Source of the DNA: Hexactinellida sp. DTS-2022
Taxonomy: Eukaryota; Porifera; Hexactinellida
Reading direction: 5' to 3'
Assembly: GCA_028753945.1 (NCBI GenBank)
Contig: JAPNXP010000002.1
Span: 10,168,001-10,232,000, forward strand
Length of the DNA stretch: 64,000 nucleotides
The notes beneath the pieces are model-generated. The model saw only the letters and a program-made list of their open reading frames with translations, was not told where the DNA came from and made no database searches. The translations under genes were made by a program, and so were the position numbers. Every line of letters starts with the position of its first letter. The stretch's first letter is position 1. This document shows, one piece after another, positions 1-11,091 of this stretch.

Positions 1-240
1 TCGTTTCAGGATATTCAGAATGAATCAAATTTTATCGCAATCGTTGTTTCATGCAATTATTACATACAACAAAGTTGCATGTAAAATGGTGACATACAAG
101 GTGTAGCAATTTTGCATGCAATGTTGCCTTTTCTGCTGCATAAAAATAGAACACTGCTCAATTTCTATGCAACAAAGTTGCATGGAATTCCCAACATAAT
201 TATACATAGATGATGCAACAAATGTTGCATCATGGCTTTA
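1..240. repeat. Reiterated GTTGCAT / ATGCAAC words
   Basis: The word ATGCAAC and its complement GTTGCAT recur, several times as perfect small palindromes (about 165-184 and 208-233), and the same word pair returns inside the intron near 1003-1035. No reading frame is visible. The pattern looks like the subterminal word arrays of the MITEs elsewhere in this window, so this is probably part of a MITE whose end lies outside the window. The word repetition is seen directly; the MITE assignment is inference. Confidence 0.45.
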
Positions 241-314
241 TACTAATATCCAAATGTATTACACGTACGTATTAAATATCGTGAAAACTTATTATCAGAA
301 ATTTTCTCTTATAG

Positions 315-1333
315 GTTGTTCGTAATAAGAAGGGTAATCTTGAACGTTTTGAATACCCACACCAATCCGAAATCCCTAATATTCTGGAGGCGTATCATGT
401 GGATCACCCGGGCATCAATGCTATGACGTGCTCTATTAGACAAACCTATTTTTGGGATAATATGTACGACACTATCGAACAATTTGTAAGTTTGTTTCTA
501 TTGGTTAGTTATTACAATGATAAATTTTAGAATAACGTCACTCTACAAATAGGTCAAGTCATGTCACTTTTGTCAGATAAATTCTGCAAAAATTCCGCAT
601 CCACACAGGGAACTCCAACCCATCATTCCCCCTGAGAGACCTTAGCAGCACATAGGCATTGATTTATTTGTTGATATGCCTCAAAATGAGTTTGGATACA
701 AACATGTGCTCGTGGCTGTTTGTTACTTAAGCAAATATGTCGTTGCACGACCGCTTAGAACGAAAACTAGCTCAGAAGTAGTTGCTGAGCTATTGAGTGT
801 CTATCTCACTTACAGTGTCCCGAAAATATGCCAGCACGACCAAGGAAGAGAATTTACCAGCAAGGTAGTAATTCCAATAACTTATAAAAGTATAATGCGA
901 TACATGTACGATATTGTCATTCTAATTCAATGCAGAAATCCAAACTTTAACTCATCCTTCATTGTCAACAATGATACTGACATCAATTATTGTGCAACAT
1001 TCCAACAAGATCGTATGCAACAGTTGCATCATGATAATAATAATTGTATCCAAACTAGTAATCTAGTATCGTTCTAGTACGTCTCATTGTTTTGATTGGT
1101 GCTAAATCTATCTTATTTTGAAGTCACTACGTAATTCCCATTATTGCTATTGTAATAATGATGAAATATTCGATTTCTTTTCACCAAAAAATGTAATCTG
1201 ATTGACCAATTTAAAAACTTTAACAGGAGTTCAGCGATCTGCATCAACAGCTAGGAGTAGATAACAGGCGGCCCAGTGCTTATTATCCTCAAAGCAACGG
1301 TCTTGTGGAGGCACACAACAAGATTTTGAAAAG
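315..1333 (+). CDS. Integrase-type transposase, N-terminal and core exons (Ginger-like)
   Basis: Three exons are visible: 315-485, 553-864 and 1227-1333, with AG acceptors and GTAAGT, GTAGTA and GTTTGA donors. The first two encode an HHCC zinc-binding module: H...H in AYHVDHPG and C..C in VKSCHFCQ. Exon 2 starts the rve core with the first Asp in HIGIDLF and the second in QHDQGREF. Exon 3 supplies the catalytic Glu in NGLVEAHNK. The core belongs to the retroviral-type integrase superfamily. Introns inside the core and absence of adjacent gag, protease or RT point to a Ginger-type DNA transposon rather than an LTR element. A domesticated GIN-like gene is the alternative. The copy is decayed and I saw no terminal repeats. 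Confidence 0.75.
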
Positions 1334-1614
1334 GTTTGAGTTTATTATTTTGTTTAAAAATCTTTAATTGATATATAGAAAGAACATCCTTAGGAGAATA
1401 CAACCTTTATATTTTCATGGATAATTCGAATTATCAAAGAATCACTGGACCAGAACACAGATTTCAATATAACTGACGACAAAGAGAAAATGGAGTAATT
1501 GGGCTACGAGGTGATCATCTCCAAAGAATTCTCTATATTCTGTCAAAATTTCAAATCTCTATCCCAGATAATTTAGTCAGGACATCGGTACGGCCGGCCG
1601 GTGTAAGCGCGTTA

Positions 1615-1728
1615 TGGGAACCCCAGCGTTTAGGGACCCCGTCCCAATATCGCTACTGTTTTAAAGCCCAGGGACCCCAAAACGCTAGAGATTTTGGGAC
1701 GCGGGAGGCCTAAGACGCTGGGGTTCCA
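1615..1728. mobile_element. Short GC-rich MITE in intron
   Basis: An inverted pair GGAACCCCAGCGT / ACGCTGGGGTTCC bounds about 114 bp that is far richer in GC than its surroundings. It lies in the non-coding interval between integrase exons. No clear target duplication was found. Confidence 0.5.
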
Positions 1729-2239
1729 TCAGAACGATTTTAGTACTGTGCATCGTGCATTCTTATAGTATAAAACTATAATTTATAGTCCCCTATACTA
1801 TAAGTTTTTACTAGAAGAAGCACACTAAAAGAACAAACACTCCTCGTCCTCAACAGAAAATTCAAAATATTGAATCTTAGGACGCAGTAATTAAAAGTTT
1901 CTAACATTGGAACAAATTTTCATTTACCAGACTAAACTGTACGGGGAAAAATTTCTACTTCAGTTGAGAGCTCATTTAATGCATTATCCTTGCGTTCAAT
2001 TTGTGAGCTGATGCTTAACTGATACATTATCGTTTCTTCACTTTCATTATGTTCCGTTCTTTTCCTCTTCATTGGGGAATTGTGATAAATGTTGATTTAG
2101 TCCTTGTTCCATAAATAACAATGATAATTATCATAGAATGAGTTATAATTACTAATTATTTCATTACTAACAGTGTTATTTATAATCAGCTGAACAACAA
2201 TAAATTGTTTAGAATAATTATATAAGCCTAATTGAGTAT

Positions 2240-2327
2240 GCATGCACTCTCGACCTTATGTGCATGCACACTCGACCTTATGTGCATGCACTCTAGACCT
2301 TACGTGCATGGACACTCGACTTTTTAT
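2240..2327. repeat. 22-bp minisatellite, 4 copies
   Basis: Four tandem units of about 22 bp with core GCATGCAC(T/A)CTCGACCTTA; unit start is the palindrome GCATGC. The last unit has diverged. It lies in an intron-sized gap of the integrase gene. Confidence 0.9.
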
Positions 2328-2639
2328 TATATGATAATTTCTATTCCTACATTAAAGCTTATAGCAGCATAATAACATTTGTAGGGGCTTCAACATGGAT
2401 GTTTACATAAGACGATATATTACCTAAATACATCATCAAAACTTTTAAATTTAGATTTTTATGGAGGTGTTAAACTTATTAACTAGTATCTAATTAGATA
2501 ATTGAATATATTATATCTGATCATTATTCTGGCAATTCAGAAAGTATAATTTCTGATTGCAGTTTTGAATTCCACATGAAAGAATTATTCTAGGGGATCA
2601 TTTCGAATAATTACGAATGTTCTCTACTGAGATACAGTT

Positions 2640-2861
2640 ACATTTCCATTTGTGCCACAAGTGGCATGTTCGACGGACACATGCCACTAAATGGATATTG
2701 CCTAAAATGACATGAAATCACAATATCTTTAAAGTTATAACTATAGAAAGATATTTATAGTCATTTTAGAGTGGTTTGAACAGCCATTAATAAGTTCCCA
2801 GTCGAATATTGTGTCTCTGCATTAGAATTCATGTTGTTCATATACTTTTGGCTGGTTGGTG
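2640..2861. mobile_element. Tc1/mariner-type MITE, partial copy
   Basis: The end reads GTTCATATACTTTTGGCTGG and matches the right end of the element at 16383-18017. Internal sequence with repeated GCCAC/GTGGC words also matches 16.5-16.6 kb in opposite orientation. The left boundary is not resolved. Confidence 0.55.
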
Positions 2862-3321
2862 TTGAACATATTGCATACTATACTATACCGAAATTTTACC
2901 TTTCTTTATCTATTCTTTATTCATTCTCATTCGAAATACCGACCCACTAAAGTTGTTCGTGATAATCATCTTTGTAAATATGGCAGCTATTGAATAACTT
3001 TCTTAGATGGCTACGCATTTGTGTCTATAAAAACTCTCGCGTTGCTTTTTTAATGAAGTTCATTTATCTCAAAATATTGTTTAACATAGAAACAAATTTC
3101 CAATTAATTAATCGTTTTTCTGCCTCGTTGCCAGAAGTGTAAGTGATATATATTATATTATTTATATATATAACGGTTGATTAAAAATGGGAATTAATTG
3201 CCCCCCTGAAAGCTGCCACTCTAAACAAGTCTCTGAATTAATTCTTAAAAATGAATCATAATACTGTAATATGTATTAAGAATGTAAATAAGTAAACAAT
3301 TTTTTAACAAATATTTCGTAG

Positions 3322-3633
3322 GAAAACTGTGAAACTTCGCCAAACCTCAGATGGAGCATGGCCAACCAAACTACCATTCGCAGTAATAGCTTCAAATACT
3401 AAGATCAAGAGAGCCACAAAGTTTACAGCATTCGAGCTTATGTTTGGCCGCAAGTGTGATGCCATTCCATTACTAAATCTGAGCAAAATGTACAGCATAT
3501 TTACTAGCTAACAATCCTCAGACGATGAATCGATCCAGAGCAACTCTCTAGATGATCCTTTTACTAATGAAACTGAAAATACTGACGTTCTTGGCGAAGA
3601 AATGCAGTTAACGGTATGAAGCTAGGATGGAGG
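3322..3633 (+). CDS. Integrase-type transposase, post-core exon
   Basis: After an acceptor TTTCGTAG the frame reads from KTVKLRQTSDGAWPTKLPF to FELMFGRKCD. This is the usual segment downstream of the catalytic Glu in integrases: Trp, Leu-Pro, an NT pair, then a P/F-FELMFGR block. The phase fits the donor at 1333, so the intervening 2 kb is either a very long intron or an intron enlarged by repeats. Coding potential beyond about 3510 is acidic and serine-rich and less certain. Confidence 0.65.
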
Positions 3634-3849
3634 GTCGGGATTGGATTCATCGAGTAATTAAGTGTCATTTAGTTTCATGCTGAATAATGAATCTTTCTTC
3701 GAAATTATCGATACAGATTACAGAATATTTACTGATCTCGAAATCATTTGATTTACAAACTCCAACCATTTTCTTGACAAGACTGGATCACCCGGAAACT
3801 TTAACACAGTTTTCTTTGGGCCTTAATTGAAGTTAGTGTAACAACCTGT

Positions 3850-4082
3850 TACTGAACACTTATTGGGCATTGTAGAAGCTTATTGGAGTAAAGTTATTAA
3901 TTAATATGTAATCAATTGGAAGCATCTACAATGGTTAATCCGATTACGTAGAATACGAATCTGAATTCAAAATAACAATATGTCATAAAGTTTTAATACA
4001 TTGAACAATATTATTTGGCTTACTATAGTACTATTTTCAATGGGAAAATGTTGGGTGGTCGAATACTTTTGTCCGAGTACTG
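3850..4082. mobile_element. Tc1-type MITE, half copy
   Basis: The end GGTCGAATACTTTTGTCCGA followed by a TA target matches the right end of the MITE at 46876-47365, and upstream sequence matches its internal part. Only one terminus is recognised. Confidence 0.55.
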
Positions 4083-4536
4083 TATAGTAGGCCATGCCTA
4101 AACTAATAGGGATAAATTCCTCAACGTTTCGGAAATAATGATAGTAATAAACTTTGCTGTTGCCCATAGTGAAGTAGCCGGGGGACATCACTGGAACTAC
4201 AAAAGTGTACTTCGAGTTCTGAAAATTTTCGCACATATTCTTATAGTGTTTATGAACTGATCGGACGGAATTTCAAATTTTACACCCTGCGTGCTTGTTT
4301 AAAGTTGTATTAGAGTATAAATCCATGGTATTTAGGGAAATTTGGTAATCAAAAAAAAAACCCCAGGCAGATATCTGTGTAATTAGTGCGCTATCTAATA
4401 AACTTCGCAATACTCTAAACTAGTTGCATAGGCATTCTGAAGTTAGTAATATAAATTGATTATGAATCAATACTGATTGAGACAATGTTACCGCCTAAGT
4501 AGCTCAAAAAAGTAATTCTAAAAATATCTCAATACT

Positions 4537-5353
4537 CAAAGGTGGGCACAGTTAATCAAAAGGTTAACTTGGTTAATCGTTAATCCGTTAACCAAAAAGT
4601 TAACTTCGTTAACAGTTAATCCGTAAATACGTTAAGGTCATAGGGTAGTGGTGCTGGGTATAAATTACAAAAATGTTTTTCAAATTGTTTTTTCAGATAT
4701 CAAGTAAGACTATTAAGCCAAGCAAAATGGCGTTAAAATAATTTCAAAATTTCACACCTGAGGTGAGAATTCTTCACCCTAAGGTGAGAATTTTAGACTA
4801 TATAATTTTTTTTGTCACAATCGCTCAATCTATGCTACTTAAATGATTTAAAGTTAAATTTAAAAAAAAAGTTTTTTTTTAATCAAGTGATTTTGCGCCT
4901 GAGAACGATCACGCGAAAAAATTATATTTTTGATTAAGGATGTTATTGTGAAAAATCTTTCAAACATGTCGTAGAAGGTTACTGGGTGGGTGAGAGCATC
5001 TGGCAATTTAGCATCTATGACATATTAATTTTTTAGAAAAATATATTTTAGTTTTTTTATATCGCAATTTTCTTTTAGCACGCAATTCATATCAATTTGG
5101 AATATATCCAGTAACCTTCATATTTGGATAAGGAACATTTACTAATTCATGTATATCGGGAAAAAATGGATTTTACATATCGAAACGTTCTCAGGCGACT
5201 ATATAGGATTAGTACTGAAAATTTTACATTATAGTTTATACAGTCTTTAGTTTGACTAGTAGAAAGCTTATACTTTCACGATTAACGGTTTCAAAGTTAA
5301 CTTAAAAGTTAATCGTTAACGAAAATTTAACTTCCGTTAATTAACCAACTTTG
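4537..5353. mobile_element. MITE with GTTAAC/GTTAATC word ends
   Basis: Both ends are packed with the word GTTAA(C/T): about eight occurrences in 4549-4625 and again in 5280-5345. Outer ends CAAAGGTGGG and CCAACTTTG are weakly inverted. The centre is AT-rich without a reading frame and has a small direct pair around CACCTGAGGTGAGAA / CACCCTAAGGTGAGAA. No target duplication was found. Confidence 0.55.
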
Positions 5354-5469
5354 GAAGACTTTAAATATCTTGCTATATTTATAAACTTCATAAACTTTCG
5401 ATTTTAAGTCATTTTTCAATAGTGACACTTATGTGAATTTGAATCTTATATCTATATTAGTCAACTTCC

Positions 5470-5905
5470 CAAAAATTAATTAAAGATGTTCTAAATATTC
5501 CATCAATTAAAGAATTTCTTAATTCTCAAGGTAATGAACGACAGTTACAGTTCATTGCCGATTTAAAACTTTTGAATACAATTCATGGAGTTACAGGCAA
5601 TGGTAAACATTGCTGCATTTGGTGCCTATGGAATAGAATAGATGATGTGCGCAGAAAGGTACAATTATCTTGTATTGTAACAAGTTCAAACGATTGCCCT
5701 TATTCTTTGAGAACCACTTCACATTCAGAAGAACAGTAAATATACTAAAAACTAAATATTGAGGTGACGCAGAAAAGTCAAAATATTGCTATTCAGTTAG
5801 AAACCAGTCACTTGTTGCTAAGTTTGTAAGACGCGATACACCAATATTAAAGCTATCCCCTCCAACCGAACTACATTTGTTATTAGGTATCGTTAATAAA
5901 ACAAG
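5470..5905 (+). pseudogene. Fragment of an uncharacterised transposon protein
   Basis: Two blocks read like one protein known to me only as an uncharacterised repeat-encoded family of invertebrates. The first has FIADLKLLNTIHG followed by CCIWC (an Asp plus a Cys-X2-Cys pair). The second ends in SPPTELHLLLGIVN. There is a frame change between them. It sits immediately upstream of an integrase exon and is probably an insertion into its intron. The family link comes from memory of the motif pattern, not from a search. Confidence 0.45.
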
Positions 5906-5918
5906 TAAATTTCTTCAG

Positions 5919-6358
5919 GACTCAATAACTGAGAAAAGAAAACAAACTGTTTTAATTCGGAATCAAAATGAATCGGAAGCTCGATTAAATATCAAAATTG
6001 AGCAGAAAAGGCAAAAGCGGATCTATGATAAGAAAGTGAAAACTAACAGGTATATACTACTATTCAAATAAAAAATAAAAATGGATATCTTATTCAATAA
6101 TTCTATATTAGGGAGGATTTTCAAGAGGGCGATTTGTTTTTAGTACCCAATGTCAAAAAAGACAAGAAACCTCCTAATACTAAGACACAACCTAAATTTC
6201 TCGGCCCCTTTCCTGCAAATACAGTAACAAAAAGTAATTTGTTTACTGTAAAACATACTAAACAGAAACAGAGTAAAGCTGTTTATCCTATACATCTTTC
6301 CAAGAAGTATATACAACGCGAAAAACAGGTAAATGAATGCCAAAATTTAAATAATTAA
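5919..6358 (+). CDS. Integrase-type transposase, C-terminal exons
   Basis: Exon 5919-6049 (acceptor TTCTTCAG, donor GTATAT) encodes a basic helical stretch rich in RQK and YDKK. Exon 6112-6358 encodes FQEGDLFLVPN and KFLGPFPANTV and ends in a stop. This is the integrase C-terminal pattern: a helical linker, then a GD(L)-V and GPF beta-barrel module as in Gypsy and Ginger integrases. With the exons at 0.3-3.6 kb it gives a full domain order. Further short exon-like pieces may follow (6600-6674). Confidence 0.65.
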
Positions 6359-6712
6359 ATCTTGAATACGAATAGTATTATATTCTTCTATCCTTGCAAC
6401 CGCTCCTCGAAGATATTTCTATAAAAAAACTGTCTCTACTACTATTATTTCAACCATTCAACACCAAGAGACAAAACCTTACAAAACAAGGAACAGAGAT
6501 GTGCAACCTAAGATTGATTGTAAGAGAACAAAGTAAGTATAATATATTTTAAACTAGAGTTTCTAATAATCATGTATGATTGATTTACTGCAATTTAGAT
6601 CGAAACTCCATGCGAGCAGTTTGTCTATGGAATTTCGCGAGAAACAATCCTTGATGAATTAAATTTTTTGCAGGTAAGTAAAATTCATGAACTTATTTTC
6701 GTATGGTTATAA

Positions 6713-7157
6713 CTAGGGCTGTTAGAAATGCTGTTAATTAGCAGCCGATTTTGTTGTTAGCTGTTAAGGCTCATTTATTGAAAGTCATTTTGTTGATTTA
6801 TCAGGTCTATTTTTAGTATATTTATACTATAGTATAGCTATATTTGCACAAAATCACATTGTATTACAATCAGTATATTTACGTATGCAAAGAAAAGCAA
6901 ATTGCTATGTAGCAGCTTTTATTAATTTCTAGAAACACTAAGAAATTATTCACTCTTTAGAAGAGTCGTTTTAAGCAAATCGTTCTTTCACAGTGAATGT
7001 CGATTCCACTTATCATAGGATATGTCTCCTATGAGATATCGAAGCAGATAATTGTAAATATCAGCCCCTTAATATGCTGTTAATTAAGAACGCATTTAAC
7101 AGGTCAATAACAACTAGCTGTTAACAGCGTTGTTAACACATAGCTGTTTCACCCCTG
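6713..7157. mobile_element. hAT-type MITE with GCTGTTAA words
   Basis: The ends CTAGGGCTGTTAG and AGCTGTTTCACCCCTG are inverted in outline, and the word CTGTTAA/TTAACAG is reiterated in both subterminal zones. There is no reading frame. No exact target duplication was found. Confidence 0.5.
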
Positions 7158-9133
7158 ATTAAAGAAATAGGACATGATCAGCAATATTTATTATCAAATA
7201 TTCTACTTCAAAGGAAGATGTTATCAGGAAATTAAAAGGGAATCTGTTTGTTTCCCCTTTGCACGAAAAGCTTCACAATACGTTGAAAAAAGAAATGTGT
7301 CCAACAGTTACTATCCTTTTCTCTGTCCTCAAAGATGTCATCCCATTCGAAATGGTTTGTTATATGTTCTAATAGCAATATTTTAATATAAAATGTATCG
7401 TTATACTAACATGATGCATCGGTTTCTAGAGAGAAGAGATGATGAACATACTTTGCATATGCTAACTTGTATGAAAACCAGAAACTACAGAGTAGACATT
7501 GCATTGAATATTCACACACAGGTTTATGCTCAGTAGTAAGTGAAAATAATACAATTTGTTTATAAATACAGGTTTGTATACTTTTTATAGTACTAGTCTA
7601 CACAAGGTAAAAACAAAAACATTAAAAAAATTATTATTAGTTATCTAAAATGGATTCTAGGCAGAGTATTCCCCATCTCCAATGCAAAATTTGAATTATA
7701 GCTCTTTGCCAGTTCTCAAACGGAGAAATAAATAAAAATTAAGGTTAACGGTGTCCCAATATGGGGAAAAACCGGAAATTTCGCTCCAAAAGACAACATA
7801 TTTTTTTTTTTTTTGTAGCAAACACTACCAAAGGACCATAACTAACGTTTGTATTTGGTTTTGAGCCACGTCCAAGCGTATTTTCTGAGTTATGAGCTAT
7901 TTTGTACAGCGTATCACTGGTTTCTCCACTTTGAACTATTATAAGTACTGTATTCCTCAACAATGGTAAGATTGGTGGTATCATTACTCTATCCTAGCAA
8001 TCAATGACGAAAATAAACAACAATTGATCAAAAAAAATTCGCAAAAAGTGAAAATCTAAACATTTATAGTCTCTATTCTCATTCGAGGGTACGTTTTCTT
8101 GTCCATTTTCTATCTCAGGCACCCGAGCAGCTAGCATCAACAATTACGTCTCAAAATGCTCGCAATACCCGACTTCCTATACGTTCATAATACATTTTGG
8201 GACCCTAACACCCTCCGTTTTCAAAATGATCCCTATATGGTCATGTAATGTGCCCAATTTTGATGACACAGCAAATTTCTTCTTTCCTAAAGTATAAACA
8301 TTAGAGCTTAGCTCTAACCTTCTATTCACATCAATAACCCATTACATATTCATTAGAAGTACAAATGAGACTATTTTCCAAATGGTTACTAGAATATAAT
8401 TTCACATGCCCATATATGGAGGTGTCATTTCAGTGATCTGACCATAATCCTTGAAATTAAAATATAAGCTAGAGCTTAGCTCTAACTGCCTAGTAACATC
8501 AATAATCCATTTCAAGTTTGAAGGTATAGTTATCGATTACTGTTTCGTATATTGAAACGTTTGGGGATCCCATTTGGTCGTTTTCACAATATGATGAAAA
8601 TTCCGGCGGAGGGGTGCAACTACTAAGATTCCTGAGGAAGATTACAAAGATTTCGGTCTGATTTTTTTTTTCCACTTAATATACCCCAAACCAAAAAGCC
8701 TGGACCTTTGCGATTAGCCAAATACATCAAATTACAATTAGTAATAGCCAATCAATTGGTAAATGATATTAAATATTCAAAAAATCTGACTCAAGTCGCA
8801 CACCTCAATATTTCGGGGTCATCGAAGTCAAAAATATAAAATCGCAATCGTCGCCTCGAAAGATTAGGCTTTTATAGAGTTGAAATCGACTAGAGAACAT
8901 TCTAGAACAGCTCTAATTGTTCAGGAAACTTTGACGTGTCTATGTTATATTGAATAGGAGCTCATAGTCGTAATCGAAAAGAATCTATATCAAGACAAAA
9001 CAATTCAATATGCGTTGAAATGTGTTGAATCTTAGTCACATTTAGGCAGAGCAAGTTTTGAGAATACTTAGAAGTATTCAGAGCATCCATAGACATGTTC
9101 TATAGTGAATTTACAGTTTCCTATAAGGAATAC
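7158..9133. other. Non-coding stretch with diverged repeat
   Basis: No gene is recognised. About 8190-8560 resembles the 49.99-50.3 kb element interior, including two copies of the palindromic string TAGAGCTTAGCTCTAA and a conserved CCAATTTTGATGACAC block. The rest is AT-rich and unassigned. Confidence 0.5.
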
Positions 9134-9853
9134 CGTTAAATTACGGCAGATTCACCCAAAAAAACACATGAATTTAGTTTTGAAGGTGGGAGTTTGAATT
9201 TCACATATATAATGGAAGACATTATAGCTATATCGAAACTGAAAACGAAATCTAATTATCTTCTATAAATTCGAAATTATTGGGCTTGCAGTATTATGCT
9301 AATACAAAAGTCCCATAGGGGGATTTTTTCAGACTCCACCTGATAAGTGTGTGGTTTGCAAGATCATTATTTGCTAAAGACCTGTACTGTGTGATCTATC
9401 AGATAGATCATCGTTATGGGCGGTTGGTGAGTGGTTTAGAATTTTGATAAGATGTAAATAAAAAATATTGCGACGATTTAAAACCAAAAAATGAATAAAA
9501 AGGTCATCTTTTTTTGCGAAATTTGATTAAATGCTTGATAAAAATTATTCCAAGTCATAATTTAAAAATGTAAACCGTCTACCAACTCCTTACGCTTATA
9601 ATCTTTAAATATTGATTCTGATAACAAACATTGATGGCCGCATTGCCAAATTACCGCATAATATCTACCACCACTTTTGGAAATCGCCCTATGGGAGATT
9701 TGTATTAGCCAAATTTTGAAACCGACAAAAAATAAAAAGTATAATAGATAGGGACATTTTCTTTTTGGTTTATTGATTTGTATCGTATGGGTATATATTT
9801 CTCACAATTACAGATTAATACAAGAACTTTCATTCACGTGGGGTAATTTAACC
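9134..9853. mobile_element. TTAA-site element, family A, oldest copy
   Basis: 720 bp, the same length as the three younger family-A copies (27588, 47792, 52692), with clearly more substitutions. The right end reads GTAATTTAACC then TTAA. Inside lies the second inverted pair typical of the family, AATACAAAAGTCCCATAGGG and CCCTATGGGAGATTTGTATT, about 390 bp apart. It sits between the integrase exons and the OTU exons. Confidence 0.85.
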
Positions 9854-9898
9854 TTAAATTAGTTTTAAGATATAAGATATCATCCATTTATGTTTTTA

Positions 9899-10493
9899 GA
9901 TATGTGAACACCTAGAATCAGAAGTTATTTTCAGAAAATTTTCATCTGCGACGGAAAACATGCCATTTAAGTTACCATCACTCTCAAAAGAAGGGCCATA
10001 TTATCACCCTATTACAGAACAGTGGCAAAGTCAAAAATGTCAACAACTTGGGATTAAATTCACTAAAAATTTTTAACACCATCCCACACACACAGGTATT
10101 CTTCTGTCTAAGATCATTCCATGGCAAACAGAGAAAATTTCAATGGATGGGAATTGCTTTTTCAGATGCATATCTAAGATGATATCAGGCACTGAAGACC
10201 ATCATGTCAAGCTTAGAGCGGAAGTATGTAGATACATGGTAACAGATGGCAAACCAATTATTAATCGCTATCTCAAGACCTTCAGTAAGGATTGTTCTCC
10301 AGTGTCATACTTAAAGAAGTCCGCCATGACTGAAAATGGTAATTGGGCAACTGATGTTGAGATAATGGCAATTTCATGTATACTCGACTCAGATGTTTAT
10401 GTAGCTACACAAATTTATGATGAAGACAAACTTTGGATACGAACCATTTGGAATCGTTATTCCGGGAGTATTAACTGTAGACTGGCTAACTGA
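9899..10493 (+). CDS. OTU cysteine-protease-like domain protein
   Basis: An N-terminal piece (9899-10073) ends in PITEQWQSQKCQQLGIKF. A second piece (about 10096-10493) encodes DGNCFFRCISKMISG, TEDHHVKLRAEV and NWATDVEIMAISCIL. DGNC with the following F-R is the OTU catalytic Cys motif (Cys codon 10155-10157), and W.TDVEI is the usual mid-domain block. The His near the C-terminus is not evident before the stop. The W-Q-x-Q-K-C lead is shared with the OTU module at 34.6-35.2 kb, so both derive from one transposon-borne OTU family. It may be the C-terminal part of the integrase element upstream, as OTU domains are reported in Ginger elements, or a remnant of a second transposon like the one at 31-36 kb. 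Confidence 0.7.
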
Positions 10494-10519
10494 TACACGT
10501 TGTGTCAGGAGGGAAACAT

Positions 10520-11085
10520 GTCGATCTAATCATTCAAATTTCGAGAAAATTGGGATTTAGACATGGTTTTGCATTCTCAATCGATTTCAATCAAAAAATC
10601 AAAATTTTCAGAATTTGTTATGATGACGTAGCATAAAAGTGAACTGCTCCACTTGCCACCCTCTTACTTTTGTAGATCTGAAATGTGAAAATCTCACCGT
10701 GGGAATACCCTTAAGAAGATATTAGACTAATCTTATCTGTTTTAGGATATTTGGGTGGACTAATATAGAGTGGTGACAGATCTAACTCAAATATATGTAT
10801 ATTTTCGTAATCCATGGTTCATCAAATAGAGATTTATCATTTTTATGAAAATGACGTAACTTTAGTTTCCTGATGCGGAATTGTTCAAATTTTGAGATCT
10901 GATAACTAATAAGATAGTCGTATTTGTTCCTGTTTAGAAACAAAGGATTACTTATATATTAACGGCGTTATATCGATTTAAAGAGAAAGTATGTGTCATC
11001 ACTTTTTGTCTAAATCCTCGAATAAATCTTTTCAAAAATTTCGTAATATTAATATATTATTGTGCTCCTGTTGGATTTCAAATTT
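10520..11085. repeat. Dispersed repeat, pair with 53985-54565
   Basis: About 560 bp is recognisably the reverse complement of 53985-54565: shared blocks include GATTTAGA..TGGTTTTG, GATGACGTAGCA, ATCCATGGTTCATC and TGTGTCATCACTTTTTGT. It is moderately diverged. No coding function is visible. Confidence 0.6.
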
Positions 11086-11091
11086 ATAGGT

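Noticed and set aside
7745-7984. 79-codon minus-strand frame
   Set aside because: Ends in a poly-T tract, no motif, no neighbouring exon; most likely chance.
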